DNA of 64,000 nt, taken from NCBI GenBank assembly GCA_944371995.1, contig CALVYD010000003.1:1-64000 (forward strand). The letters are read 5' to 3'. The position numbers and the translations under genes are program-made. The stretch comes from an uncultured Bacilli bacterium (lineage in GTDB: Bacteria; Bacillota_I; Bacilli_A; RF39; UBA660). A model generated the notes under the pieces. The model did not search any database. It was not told the DNA's origin and worked only from the letters and a program-made list of their open reading frames with translations. This document shows, in pieces, positions 17,148 to 26,204 of this stretch. How positions within the stretch are numbered: position 1 is the stretch's first letter; every line of letters begins with the position of its first letter.

Positions 17148-18063
17148 TAATCACCTCAAGAAAACAATCAGCAAATGCCAAAGATGTATTCAAAACTTCA
17201 TCAATAGTATTTTCAGGACCTCCCATTTCCACTAAGATAGTAAACGGAGAAAAGTCCTGATTATAAACACCATTGACACCTGGTCCTTCCTTTTTATAAA
17301 TTCCTTTAGATAAATTAGGATATTTTTCATTAATTTTCTGATTAATTTTTTCTGTAAATTCTAAATTTTGTTGATAATTAGGATTCTCTAATCCTATCAA
17401 AAACAAAATGCTAGCATAATTCTTATCACCTATAGTAACAGTAGTTCTATCTTTTCCTAAACTATCTCTATGCACGTCAATAAAATATTTTAAACTAGGA
17501 TAAGTTGTTCTAACATCTTCTAAAAAAACTCTACTAGCTTGATAACTTTTAGCATAATTCCAACCATTCTGATTTAATACCTCTTTAATATTTCTCTCTT
17601 CTACGACTGTTGCAAAATTATGCTCTTCAAATTTTTCTTCTAAAATATAATCATTCATCATCACAGTTGGCATTACACTATACTCAACGAAAGTATTTGG
17701 TGTATATTCTTCTGTTTGATGACTATTATAAATATAAATACAAGGTTCACCCTGCTCTACTTCCGCAGCAATGGAAACTACCTTCGACTGTTCTTCTATA
17801 ATCAAATTTTGATAATTATTTTCAAGGAGTGCTACTACTTTTTCTTCATTTGATGGAAAAATAATAGAAAGAACAGACTCCGCTAAACTTTTTTCCTGAT
17901 CTTTAGAAAGTAAAATTTTTACAAACTCTTTCTGATCTATATTGATAGGACTTTGATCTAAATATTGATAAGCAATATACATACCAAACACAAAAAGAAG
18001 TAAAAAAAGATATTTTCTTACTCTATGCTTTTTTCTTGTTTTAGAATAAAATCTCTTCTTCAT
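17128..18063 (-). CDS. spoIIP: Stage II sporulation protein P (SpoIIP)
   Basis: Peptidoglycan amidase/endopeptidase of the DMP complex that thins septal wall and drives engulfment. A basic N-terminus and one membrane segment (about 17-35) anchor it. The catalytic domain shows YNSHQTEEY, YFIDVHRDS and the C-terminal block VNGVYNQDFSPFTILVEMGG followed by ENT, which supply the zinc-binding His/Glu residues of the family. The 311 residues are a little short because the linker after the membrane segment is brief. It lies 36 bases downstream of gpr, the same order as in Bacillus. Confidence 0.94.
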   Translation of the reverse strand: MKKRFYSKTRKKHRVRKYLFLLLFVFGMYIAYQYLDQSPINIDQKEFVKILLSKDQEKSLAESVLSIIFPSNEEKVVALLENNYQNLIIEEQSKVVSIAAEVEQGEPCIYIYNSHQTEEYTPNTFVEYSVMPTVMMNDYILEEKFEEHNFATVVEERNIKEVLNQNGWNYAKSYQASRVFLEDVRTTYPSLKYFIDVHRDSLGKDRTTVTIGDKNYASILFLIGLENPNYQQNLEFTEKINQKINEKYPNLSKGIYKKEGPGVNGVYNQDFSPFTILVEMGGPENTIDEVLNTSLAFADCFLEVINEYELH

Positions 18064-18099
18064 TCTATCACCAAGACTAATATACCTAATAAAAGCAAG

Positions 18100-19143
18100 T
18101 TAATTTGTCGGATTAAAGTGAGTATGAAGACTTTTATTAATGGCATTTCCCAATAATAGACTTAACTTATCCATAACATAGTCTATTTCCTTAGGTGTTA
18201 CCATTAAATTATAGTTAACTGGCAACAATACCTCTAATAATAATTCTTTTTGTTCACTATCACTAAGCAATCCAACCATTCCCAAAACATCTTCTTTCTG
18301 TTCATTGGTCAACTCACCTTGATGATACTGATAATCTTGTTTATTAACTGGCACTAGTTTTAATTTATCATTATCCTGATTACTTAACTTATAACTAATT
18401 TGTTTTAATAATAACTGTAAAGTATTCTGTACGATTGTAGTAGCATCCACTACGGTAGGTATACCAATAGCTAAAACCGGAACACCAAGCGTTTTTTCAC
18501 TAATCTCCATACGATCATTACCAATACCACTTCCCGGAGAAATGCCAGAAGTTGCAATTTGAATCGTCTTATTAAGTCGTTCAATAGAATTCGTAGCCAA
18601 AGCATCAATTACGATAATCAAATCAGGCTCTACCTTGCATTTGACAGCTTCTATTAAATCTTTAGTTTCAATTCCAGTAGCGCCAGTAACACTAGGTTTA
18701 AAACTAGCAGTATTCCGATAACCATTCTCAACTTCTCCCAGTAAAAACAAATGTCTAGTTACTAAAACTTGATCAATACATTTAGGTCCTAAAGAATCCG
18801 GTGTAGACTTTTCATTACCAAGACCTACAATTAAAATTTTTCCATCTTCCTTTAAGTTTATTTTTTCATACATTAACTTCAAGGCTTGAATCATAACATT
18901 TTCTACATCTTTAAAATTATTCTTATCTGTCACATCTTGAAACGAAACTGTATTATAATAGCCCGCTTTCTTATGTAGTTTTTCTTCTAGCTCTTTAGTA
19001 ACCTCAATTTCTTCTAATGTCGTATTCTTAGTTTTAGTAACAACATTAGTAACTACACCTAATTCTTTTGCTTGTTTATTACTAATTTCATCAATAACTA
19101 AATCTGTTCTCAAATCCGTATTTTTTAAATCGATTGTATGCAT
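18100..19143 (-). CDS. gpr: Germination protease GPR
   Basis: Protease that degrades small acid-soluble spore proteins at germination. The family blocks are clear: RTDLVIDE near the N-terminus (including the propeptide region), ILIVGLGNEKSTPDSLGP, TGATGIETKDLIEA, LIIVIDALAT, and GISPGSGIGNDRMEIS. The 347-residue length is close to the usual 370. The frame extends to a GTG at 19152, but the ATG at 19143 has AGGTGA 5-6 bases away and is preferred. It is first in a gpr-spoIIP-yqxA-like operon divergent from rpsT. It implies the organism makes SASP-containing spores. Confidence 0.94.
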   Translation of the reverse strand: MHTIDLKNTDLRTDLVIDEISNKQAKELGVVTNVVTKTKNTTLEEIEVTKELEEKLHKKAGYYNTVSFQDVTDKNNFKDVENVMIQALKLMYEKINLKEDGKILIVGLGNEKSTPDSLGPKCIDQVLVTRHLFLLGEVENGYRNTASFKPSVTGATGIETKDLIEAVKCKVEPDLIIVIDALATNSIERLNKTIQIATSGISPGSGIGNDRMEISEKTLGVPVLAIGIPTVVDATTIVQNTLQLLLKQISYKLSNQDNDKLKLVPVNKQDYQYHQGELTNEQKEDVLGMVGLLSDSEQKELLLEVLLPVNYNLMVTPKEIDYVMDKLSLLLGNAINKSLHTHFNPTN

Positions 19144-19187
19144 TTTCTTCACCTATTTTTAATATTGACAATTCACCAAAAAAATAT

Positions 19188-19216
19188 TTGCAAATTTAAA
19201 GAATATTTGATAAAAT
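19188..19216 (+). promoter_or_regulatory. Promoter of rpsT
   Basis: TTGCAA (19188-19193), 17-bp spacer, TAAAAT (19211-19216), about 30 bases upstream of the rpsT start codon. Confidence 0.62.
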
Positions 19217-19245
19217 TAATATGTTTATAAAAGTGAGGTGAAAAA

Positions 19246-19506
19246 ATGCCAAATATTGCTAGTGCTAAAAAAAGAGTACGTTCTAACGTGAAAAAAACAA
19301 ACGTAAATACGTTAGTAATCTCAAGCATGAGAACTGCTATTAAAAAATTTGAAAAAGAAGTAAGAGCAGAAAACAAAGAAGCAGCAAACAACAACTATAA
19401 TATTGCTATTCAAAGAGTTGACAAAGCTATGGCTAGTGGAAAAATCCACAAAAATAAAGCTGCACGTTTAAAATCAAGATTAACAAAGATGAAAAACGCT
19501 ATGTAA
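19246..19506 (+). CDS. rpsT: 30S ribosomal protein S20
   Basis: A 16S rRNA-binding primary assembly protein. The 86 residues begin MPNIASAKKRVRSNVKK and continue with the basic helical hairpin typical of S20, ending in the AARLKSRL block. The binding site is GAGGTGA. It is a single-gene unit with its own promoter and a strong terminator, divergent from gpr; the rpsT/gpr neighbourhood is also found in Bacillus. Confidence 0.97.
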   Translation: MPNIASAKKRVRSNVKKTNVNTLVISSMRTAIKKFEKEVRAENKEAANNNYNIAIQRVDKAMASGKIHKNKAARLKSRLTKMKNAM

Positions 19507-19509
19507 ACA

Positions 19510-19535
19510 AACCAATCCTTCGATTGGTTTTTATT
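19510..19535 (+). terminator. Terminator of rpsT
   Basis: ACCAATC and GATTGGT form a 7-bp stem with a CTTC loop, followed by TTTTTATTT, four bases after the stop codon. Confidence 0.9.
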
Positions 19536-19594
19536 TACAATTTTTTTCTTTTACGTTAGAATTAAATTAGCATAACTAAAGTACTGGAGGAATT

Positions 19595-20512
19595 ATGAAA
19601 AAACTTATTTTATTGGCCATTACATTAATAATTATCGGAGTATTATTTTTGTATCAACAAGACTTACAAAAAGCTTATTATTCTGTTCTTCGTTCATTTC
19701 AAGATGATACATCTACTCTAGAAAATAAAAACGAGTACTATAGAGACTATGATTTTAATTATGTACAAACAACAGATGACTTCTCACCTGACTCTAAACA
19801 AGATATTCTAAATATTTTTTATACCGCAATAAACTCAGGAATGGAAAATTTTACTTTCTACTGTCCTGATACTTATAGTGATTGTTTAAACGAAGTAGAA
19901 AGTTTAGCAAACAATCAAGAAATGCTTTCTGATATTAATAATTTTGTTCATCCATATAACGGTTTCTATCATATAGAAACACAGTATGACTCCCTAGGAA
20001 AAGTACAAATTCATATTCAAAAAAGCTACAGTGATGAGCAAATAAGAGAAATTAATAACAAAGTAGATGAATTAGCTGGACAATTAATTATTCCAGGGGA
20101 TACAGATACCAATAATATCCTAAGAATACATGACTATATTATTAACAATAGTGTATATGATTCTGCCAGAAGTGATTATGGTGACACGACCTATCAATCA
20201 GATATAGCCTATGGACCTCTTCTTCAAGGATATGGAATCTGTGGTGGATATACAGATGCTATGCAACTATTTTTAGAAAAATTAGGAATTAAAAATTACA
20301 AAGTATCAAGTGAAGAACATGTCTGGAATGCTGTATTTGTAAACAATCAATGGCTACACCTAGACCTAACCTGGGATGATCCCGTAACCTCTACAAAAGA
20401 AAACATCTTAGATCATAATTTCTTTTTAATAAGTACCAATAACCTTTTAGCAATCGAACAAACAGAACATCAATTTAACATGGATGTTTATTCCGAATTA
20501 AAAGAAGCCTAA
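19595..20512 (+). CDS. Secreted/anchored transglutaminase-like protein
   Basis: A 305-residue protein with an N-terminal membrane anchor or uncleaved signal (about residues 4-19, no lipobox). Its C-terminal half carries the transglutaminase/papain-like triad in the expected order: C216 in GICGGYTDA, H242 in EHVWNAVF and D257 in HLDLTWDD. Bacterial members of this fold act as peptidases or as protein-binding domains at the cell surface; the substrate here is unknown. It is monocistronic, with GGAGG before the start, and shares its terminator with miaA, with which it converges. Confidence 0.86.
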   Translation: MKKLILLAITLIIIGVLFLYQQDLQKAYYSVLRSFQDDTSTLENKNEYYRDYDFNYVQTTDDFSPDSKQDILNIFYTAINSGMENFTFYCPDTYSDCLNEVESLANNQEMLSDINNFVHPYNGFYHIETQYDSLGKVQIHIQKSYSDEQIREINNKVDELAGQLIIPGDTDTNNILRIHDYIINNSVYDSARSDYGDTTYQSDIAYGPLLQGYGICGGYTDAMQLFLEKLGIKNYKVSSEEHVWNAVFVNNQWLHLDLTWDDPVTSTKENILDHNFFLISTNNLLAIEQTEHQFNMDVYSELKEA

Positions 20513-20520
20513 CTGGCTTC
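20504..20520. terminator. Bidirectional terminator holding both stop codons
   Basis: GAAGCC (20504-20509) and GGCTTC (20515-20520) flank the loop TAACT. The loop holds the UAA of the transglutaminase-like gene (20510-20512), and the UAG of miaA (20509-20511) straddles the stem edge. Plus-side tail TTGTTTTTTT, minus-side tail TTTTAATT. Confidence 0.82.
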
Positions 20521-21393
20521 TTGTTTTTTTATATCTTCATATATTTCATCGATAGTCTGATTAAAATCATCAAAATTAACATTATACCAATGAGTATCAA
20601 ATTGGTGATTAAAAAAAGTATACTGTCTTTTTGCATAATGCCTAGAATCAAGCTGAATTTTTTCTATTACCTCTTCTAAACTCGCATCACCTAAAAAATA
20701 AGGAATAAACTCTTTATATCCAATAGCAGTACCTAATACTCTAGAATTCTTATAATCCCCTTTTAAAGATAGGACTTCTTCTAACAATCCATTATCGATC
20801 ATATTCTCTACTCTTTTATTAATTCTATCATAAACCATACTACGTAAAGCAGTAAGTCCTACAACATAAATAGGATACAAACATTCATCTTTTTGATGAG
20901 TTAAAATATCACCATTTTCATATTTATTCAAAGTACGAACCAATCTTTTACGATTATTAGGATGAATAGTAATTGTATTATCATAACTTTTAATTTTATC
21001 TAATATCTCTTCATTACTTAAATCATCATACGTATTTTGTCTGCTTCCCGGCGTAAAAATATAATTATAAAGAAGAGCTTTAATATAAAGACCCGTACCG
21101 CCAGCAACAATAATCCTCTTCCCGCGACTATCAATATCCCTTATTACATTCCTAGCATCTTTTTGATAATCATAAACACTATATTCTTCTGTCGGATCTT
21201 TAATATCAATCAAATGATGAACAGCTTCCAATCTTTCTTCTTTCGATGGTTTCGCACTCCCGATATCTAATTTTTTATAGATTGCGACAGAATCGCCATT
21301 AATAATTTCCGCATCCATTCTTTTCGCAAGTTCAATACTCAATCTTGTCTTTCCTACTCCCGTAGGTCCAACAATCACAATAATCGGCTTCAT
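20509..21393 (-). CDS. miaA: tRNA dimethylallyltransferase MiaA
   Basis: Adds a dimethylallyl group to A37 of tRNAs reading UNN codons. Residues GPTGVGKTR form the P-loop, INGDSVAIYK the catalytic Asp region, VAGGTGLY the prenyl-donor contact, and DSRHYAKRQYTFF the C-terminal tRNA-binding block. At 294 residues it is typical. It lies 10 bases after mutL, the widespread mutL-miaA pairing, with an AGGAGAAG site. Confidence 0.96.
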   Translation of the reverse strand: MKPIIVIVGPTGVGKTRLSIELAKRMDAEIINGDSVAIYKKLDIGSAKPSKEERLEAVHHLIDIKDPTEEYSVYDYQKDARNVIRDIDSRGKRIIVAGGTGLYIKALLYNYIFTPGSRQNTYDDLSNEEILDKIKSYDNTITIHPNNRKRLVRTLNKYENGDILTHQKDECLYPIYVVGLTALRSMVYDRINKRVENMIDNGLLEEVLSLKGDYKNSRVLGTAIGYKEFIPYFLGDASLEEVIEKIQLDSRHYAKRQYTFFNHQFDTHWYNVNFDDFNQTIDEIYEDIKKQEAS

Positions 21394-21403
21394 ATTTCTT
21401 CTC

Positions 21404-23182
21404 CTAGTCTAAAGATCTCTTAAATAGTTTTTCTAAGTCATATTTAGTATAAGTAATAATAGTAGGTCTACCATGAGGACAAGTAAATGGATTTTCACAA
21501 CATCTTAATGTATCTAACAACCATACTTGATCATCATAAGATAAATAATCATTAGCCTTAACAGACATCCTACATGCCATAGTAGAAGCCATACGCCATA
21601 CAAATTGATCAAAATCAAAATCTTCTTTCATAATAATAATATCTACCACTTTACGAATACACTCTTCAGCAATATCATCTTCAATCCAATGAGGATGACT
21701 GCGAACAATAATCGTATTCATACCAAACTCCTCTGCAAGAAAACCATATTTATTTAAAATATCTAAATGATTCTTAATAATTAAAAACTCATTAGAAGCA
21801 AGCTCTATTTTAACAGGAATTAATAAATCAATAGGAATCACTTTCTCTTTTAAAGAAGCTAGCACTTTTTCATAATTAATGCGCTCTGCTGCGGCATGCT
21901 GATCAATAATATACATACCCTCCTCATTTTCAGCAATAATATAAGTCATATAAACAATTCCTCTAGGAATCATCGGTTTAATACGCGGTTCCTTCGAAAC
22001 TTCTATATTTTGATCAATATCTACCTCCTCATGAGAAACAGGAGCAAAAACAGTCTCATCTGCTTCAGAAACAGAAAAATCCAAAACAGTCTCCTCGTAC
22101 TTAGGTTGCTCTACTTCTTCTTTTTTAAATGCCCGATAAAGTGGAATAGTAGTCTCTCTCAAAGCTTCTTCAGTTCTAGTACTAATCTGAGGAATTAATG
22201 TTAATTTCTTTAATTGCTCAGAAAACACATCATTTACTAATTCTTTTAACGTATCCATCTTAGAAAATTTAATATCCATCTTGGTAGGATGAATATTAAT
22301 ATCAATCAAAATAGGATCTACATCAATATGTAATACCACAATCGGAAACTTATCTTTAGGAATATAAGTATGATACGCATCTACAATAACTTTATTCAAC
22401 TCATTATTTTTAATAACTCGACCATTAACCAAAGTAGTAATAGAATTACGATTACTCTTAGTCATCTCAGGATAAGACATGTATCCATGAATACAGTAGT
22501 CATCATTCTCACCAGATACCTCAATCATCTTTTTCGTAATATCTGCACCATATATTTCATAAATAACTTTTCTTAAATCACCATTACCATCCGTATCCAA
22601 TAAAACTTTATCATTATTAATCAATGTAAATTTTATATTTGGATAAGAAAGAGCCATCTTATTTACATATTCCGTAATATTAGCAAGTTCCACATAAAGA
22701 TTTTTTAAATACTTTAGACGAACTGGTGTATTATAAAATAAATCTTTAACAGTAATACTAGTTCCCTTTTGTAAGTCACTATCTTCAACATGCATATCTT
22801 TGCCAGCAGACAAAGTAAGATAGGTACCTTGTTCGCCGTTAGAAGTCTTTAATTCAATATTAGAAACGGAAGCAATGGATGGCAAGGCTTCTCCACGAAA
22901 ACCTAAAGATTCAATATTAAACAAATCATCCAAATTTTTTAATTTAGAGGTAGCATGTCTAGAAAACGCTAAAGTAGCATCCTCCCTATCCATACCGATA
23001 CCATTATCAGTTACTCTAACTTCTTTTACACCAGAATCAATAAGTTCTATTTTAATACAATCACTACCAGCATCAATAGAATTTTCAACTAATTCTTTTA
23101 CTACATTCATCGTTTTTTCGACAACTTCACCAGCAGCAATCTTATTAGCTAAAATCTCATCCATTACTTTTATTTTACTCAT
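21404..23182 (-). CDS. mutL: DNA mismatch repair protein MutL
   Basis: GHKL ATPase with ELVENSIDAGS, DNGIGM, RHATSKL and GFRGEALPSI in the N-terminal domain. The C-terminal domain holds the metal-dependent endonuclease motif DQHA-x2-E-x4-E (read as DQHAAAERINYE), plus ACR and CPHGRP blocks. It is therefore the nicking type found in bacteria without MutH. The 592-residue length is normal. No mutS lies beside it in this window. The gene follows a pseudopilin gene by 13 bases and precedes miaA. Confidence 0.96.
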   Translation of the reverse strand: MSKIKVMDEILANKIAAGEVVEKTMNVVKELVENSIDAGSDCIKIELIDSGVKEVRVTDNGIGMDREDATLAFSRHATSKLKNLDDLFNIESLGFRGEALPSIASVSNIELKTSNGEQGTYLTLSAGKDMHVEDSDLQKGTSITVKDLFYNTPVRLKYLKNLYVELANITEYVNKMALSYPNIKFTLINNDKVLLDTDGNGDLRKVIYEIYGADITKKMIEVSGENDDYCIHGYMSYPEMTKSNRNSITTLVNGRVIKNNELNKVIVDAYHTYIPKDKFPIVVLHIDVDPILIDINIHPTKMDIKFSKMDTLKELVNDVFSEQLKKLTLIPQISTRTEEALRETTIPLYRAFKKEEVEQPKYEETVLDFSVSEADETVFAPVSHEEVDIDQNIEVSKEPRIKPMIPRGIVYMTYIIAENEEGMYIIDQHAAAERINYEKVLASLKEKVIPIDLLIPVKIELASNEFLIIKNHLDILNKYGFLAEEFGMNTIIVRSHPHWIEDDIAEECIRKVVDIIIMKEDFDFDQFVWRMASTMACRMSVKANDYLSYDDQVWLLDTLRCCENPFTCPHGRPTIITYTKYDLEKLFKRSLD

Positions 23183-23195
23183 AAACTACTCCATT

Positions 23196-23603
23196 CTAAG
23201 GAAATGTTACTGGATCTCTATTTCCACAGTCTAAGTCCACTACATATTTATATTTATCTAAACCAATCGTAGAACTAGTAGAATTATTAGTAACAGTAAC
23301 CGTTCCCGTGCATAATTTTCCATTGTCGTTAGGATCAGTAGGCCTTTCAATGTAGCCTCCTTCAAATAATTCAGCAAGCGTAACACTCATTGACTCGCCC
23401 TCATTTAATAGCATATTATGTTCCATCATATAATTTACTGTACCATCATAAGAAGTATACTCTAATGTCTCAAAGGCATCATTTTTAGTTTTATTAATAT
23501 AAATTAAAACACCTCCTACAGCAACCGACATTAAGATTCCCAAGATAACAATTGTTGTCAATAATTCAACCAATGAAAACCCTTTTTGATTTAATCTTTT
23601 CAC
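23196..23603 (-). CDS. Orphan type IV prepilin/pseudopilin-like protein
   Basis: A 135-residue protein with a classical class III signal: a short basic leader ending QKG, cleavage before FSLVELL with Glu at position 5, then a hydrophobic helix (IVILGILMSVAVGGVLIY). A small C-terminal domain holds two cysteines (CTGTVTV, DLDCGN) that could form a disulfide. I start it at the GTG at 23603, which has AAAGGGTGA upstream; a GTG at 23612 is also in frame. It sits alone between uvrC and mutL, with no assembly ATPase or platform gene, so it must rely on machinery elsewhere, for example a competence (Com) system. Confidence 0.82.
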   Translation of the reverse strand: MKRLNQKGFSLVELLTTIVILGILMSVAVGGVLIYINKTKNDAFETLEYTSYDGTVNYMMEHNMLLNEGESMSVTLAELFEGGYIERPTDPNDNGKLCTGTVTVTNNSTSSTIGLDKYKYVVDLDCGNRDPVTFP

Positions 23604-23630
23604 ACTCTTCACCCTTTCATATCCATTATA

Positions 23631-25394
23631 CTACAACTCTTGCAAGTAAGAAACTAAATTTTTTGCAACATCTCTAGATACCACTTCAGAAAGTTCCTCC
23701 ACACTAGCTTCTTTTAATCGCTTTAAAGAACCAAATTTTTTTAATAATTCTTTCTTTCTTACTTCACCAATTCCAGGAACAACATCTAAAACACTAGATA
23801 ACATTCCCTTAGATTTAATATTTCTGTGATAAGTAATTGCATAACGATGCACTTCATCCTGAATCCTAGTAAAGAATAAGAACAAATTAGAATTCTTATC
23901 TACATTTAACACTTCATACTTATCATTCATAATATAACTAGTTCTGTGATTATCATCTTTAACAAGACCAATAATAGGAATATGTAAGCCTAAGGAATCA
24001 ACAATTTCTTTCGCAACACTTATTTGTAATTTACCACCATCCATCACAATCAAATCTGGCTTTTCTAAATTCTCCATCAGTACTTTATAATACCTACGAT
24101 ATAAAACTTCCTTCATCGCCGATAAATCATCTTTTACATCTGTAGATATCTTAAATTTACGATATTCATTCTTTAATGGTAAAAAGTCTTCAAACACCAC
24201 CATACCACCAACATAGAATGTGCCAAATAAATGCGAGTTATCAAAAGACTCCATACGAGATACCGAATCAAGGTGCAATAACTCTTTTAACTCACGGATG
24301 GCATCCATTCTAAGTCTATCATCTTTCTTTAAGGTCTCTTCTTGTAAATCTAACTGCTCTTTGGCATTTTCCTTCGCTAAATCTAAAAGCTTCTTTAACT
24401 TTCCTTTTTGTGGACGATAAGTTTTTAGTTGAAAATATTCACTAATAAGTTCCGAATTTAGCTCATCTGGTAAATACAACTCTTTAGGTAAAACTCCTGA
24501 CTTATCATAAAACTTAATTAAATACTCCACAACTTCTTCTTCCGGATCAATCATCGTCTGAATAATTTCATTATGTCTTCCAAACAACAAACCATCCCGG
24601 ATAAAGAAAATCTCTATCGATAAATAATTCTCATCTTGATAATAATTCACTAAATCAAATTGATATCCCTTATTAAGATCAATTTTTTGTTTACGTAAAG
24701 TAATATCGATATCTTCTAACATCTGTTTTAATTCCAACGCTTTTTCGTAGTTCATAGCTTCACTTGCTTTTTCCATAGAAGCTTTAATTTTTTCAACAAT
24801 TTCCCTAGAGTCACCCTTTAAAAAAGAGATAATTTCTCTTTTCATCTGATTAATATCATCTTCAGGAACCTCTTTTACACAATATCCCAGACACTCATGA
24901 ATATGATAATAAAGACACAAGTCTTTTTGCAATTTATCACACTTTCTAAGCGGATAAATCCGGTTAATCATCTCAACTGTCTTCCTTGCTGCTGCAACAT
25001 TAGGATAAGGACCATATAAATGATCTTTAGACTTCTTTCTTTTAGCATTTCTAACAATTTTAAGTCTTGGATACTTCTCATTCGTAAGTTCAATATAAGG
25101 ATAAGTTTTATCATCTTTTAATAAAATATTATATTTAGGATCATACTTTTTAATTAATGTAATCTCTAGTATTAAAGACTCTAACTCCGAAGAAGTAACA
25201 ATATATTCAAAATCATCAATCTCTTCTACCAATCTTCTAGTCTTTCCAGTAACAGTACCAGTAAAATAACTTTTTAACCGGTTCTTCAAATTCTTAGCCT
25301 TTCCCACATAGATAATAACTCCATCTTTATTTTTCATCTGATAACTACCAGGTTTCGTAGGAACTAATGCTAACTTCTCTCTAAAGTTTTTCAT
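23631..25394 (-). CDS. uvrC: Excinuclease ABC subunit C (UvrC)
   Basis: The nuclease subunit that cuts on both sides of a lesion in nucleotide excision repair. The N-terminal GIY-YIG domain reads GVIIYVGKAKNLKNR. A UVR motif (MNYEKALELKQMLEDI) follows. The C-terminal RNase H-like endonuclease contains SFDNSHLFGTF and DLIVMDGGKLQ, and a terminal HhH domain reads VPGIGEVRKKELLKKFGS. The 587-residue length is normal. The ATG at 25394 is preferred over a TTG one codon upstream. Confidence 0.96.
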   Translation of the reverse strand: MKNFREKLALVPTKPGSYQMKNKDGVIIYVGKAKNLKNRLKSYFTGTVTGKTRRLVEEIDDFEYIVTSSELESLILEITLIKKYDPKYNILLKDDKTYPYIELTNEKYPRLKIVRNAKRKKSKDHLYGPYPNVAAARKTVEMINRIYPLRKCDKLQKDLCLYYHIHECLGYCVKEVPEDDINQMKREIISFLKGDSREIVEKIKASMEKASEAMNYEKALELKQMLEDIDITLRKQKIDLNKGYQFDLVNYYQDENYLSIEIFFIRDGLLFGRHNEIIQTMIDPEEEVVEYLIKFYDKSGVLPKELYLPDELNSELISEYFQLKTYRPQKGKLKKLLDLAKENAKEQLDLQEETLKKDDRLRMDAIRELKELLHLDSVSRMESFDNSHLFGTFYVGGMVVFEDFLPLKNEYRKFKISTDVKDDLSAMKEVLYRRYYKVLMENLEKPDLIVMDGGKLQISVAKEIVDSLGLHIPIIGLVKDDNHRTSYIMNDKYEVLNVDKNSNLFLFFTRIQDEVHRYAITYHRNIKSKGMLSSVLDVVPGIGEVRKKELLKKFGSLKRLKEASVEELSEVVSRDVAKNLVSYLQEL

Positions 25395-25446
25395 CAAATC
25401 ACCAACAATTCTAGTTTATTATACCCTATTTCAGTAAAAATAAAAA

Positions 25447-25460
25447 GAAGATTTCTCTTC
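25447..25460 (-). terminator. Terminator of tkt-sirA-yneF
   Basis: On the minus strand GAAGA-GAAA-TCTTC, a 5-bp stem closed by a GNRA tetraloop and followed by TTTTTATTTTT, directly after the yneF stop. Confidence 0.82.
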
Positions 25461-25461
25461 C

Positions 25462-25671
25462 TTATTGATACTTTTGCATAGCTTTCATCATTTGATTAAT
25501 TTGTTTTTGATTAGGTTTTCTACCCATTTGCATCATTAATCCTTTAATCATTTCCTCATTGATTGGAGGATTATCTTTTAAATATTTCTTCATTAATTTT
25601 CTAGCAACAACGACTCCAATAATTAAGCCGATAACTAATCCTAATAATACCATTAATATATCATGTAACAT
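25462..25671 (-). CDS. yneF: YneF family membrane protein (UPF0154)
   Basis: A 69-residue protein with one N-terminal membrane helix (about 5-25) and the family tail [15 protein letters not shown] followed by QMGRKP and QKQINQMM. The function is not established in any species I know. The order tkt-sirA-yneF is the same as in Bacillus subtilis. The start has AAGGAGATG upstream. Confidence 0.94.
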   Translation of the reverse strand: MLHDILMVLLGLVIGLIIGVVVARKLMKKYLKDNPPINEEMIKGLMMQMGRKPNQKQINQMMKAMQKYQ

Positions 25672-25717
25672 AATTTCATCTCCTTACTAACATTATTTTA
25701 CTAAAAAATAAAATATT

Positions 25718-26155
25718 CTACAAGTGATTTACTTCTTTTTCTAAAGAATCTTGTAAAAAGAAATAGTCCTGATAACAAAACTCACAAACAAAAAATCTAG
25801 GATTAAGAAAATTTAAATAAGAAAAGAAAGAAGAAGCTAATTGTTCTGCTTCTATTTTTATATAGCTATGCTTCACAGTTAACCTACTAATTTCATCTTT
25901 ATATAAGTTGTTATAATAATGAATATCCCCGCGTTTAGAATATGGAATATCTTGATGTAGTTTTAAAAATAAAGTGCGATCAATTTTACTTTTTTCAATA
26001 GGATTAATTAGCTGTTTAAAAAGATGATAACCATATTCTGCTTCTTCTTTTTCAAGATAATAAATTTGCTTTAAAATATTAAATAAAATTCTTTCATTTC
26101 CCCGGTACAAATTAATAAACTCTTCCTTAATATCAAAAATAAAATAGACTCTCAT
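25718..26155 (-). CDS. sirA: SirA-like sporulation inhibitor of replication
   Basis: A 145-residue protein whose N-terminus (YFIFDIKEEFINLYRGNE) follows the SirA pattern, a tyrosine-rich strand, then IKEEF and a GRE/GNE element. In B. subtilis SirA binds domain I of DnaA and stops new rounds of replication when sporulation begins. It lies between tkt and yneF exactly as in Bacillus, which strongly supports the call, although overall similarity by eye is modest. The C-terminal FVCEFCYQDYFF stretch, with two cysteines, is specific to this copy. Confidence 0.8.
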   Translation of the reverse strand: MRVYFIFDIKEEFINLYRGNERILFNILKQIYYLEKEEAEYGYHLFKQLINPIEKSKIDRTLFLKLHQDIPYSKRGDIHYYNNLYKDEISRLTVKHSYIKIEAEQLASSFFSYLNFLNPRFFVCEFCYQDYFFLQDSLEKEVNHL

Positions 26156-26204
26156 ACCATCACCTAATATTACTATACATGATAGACGAGTCTATTTATG
26201 TCGT

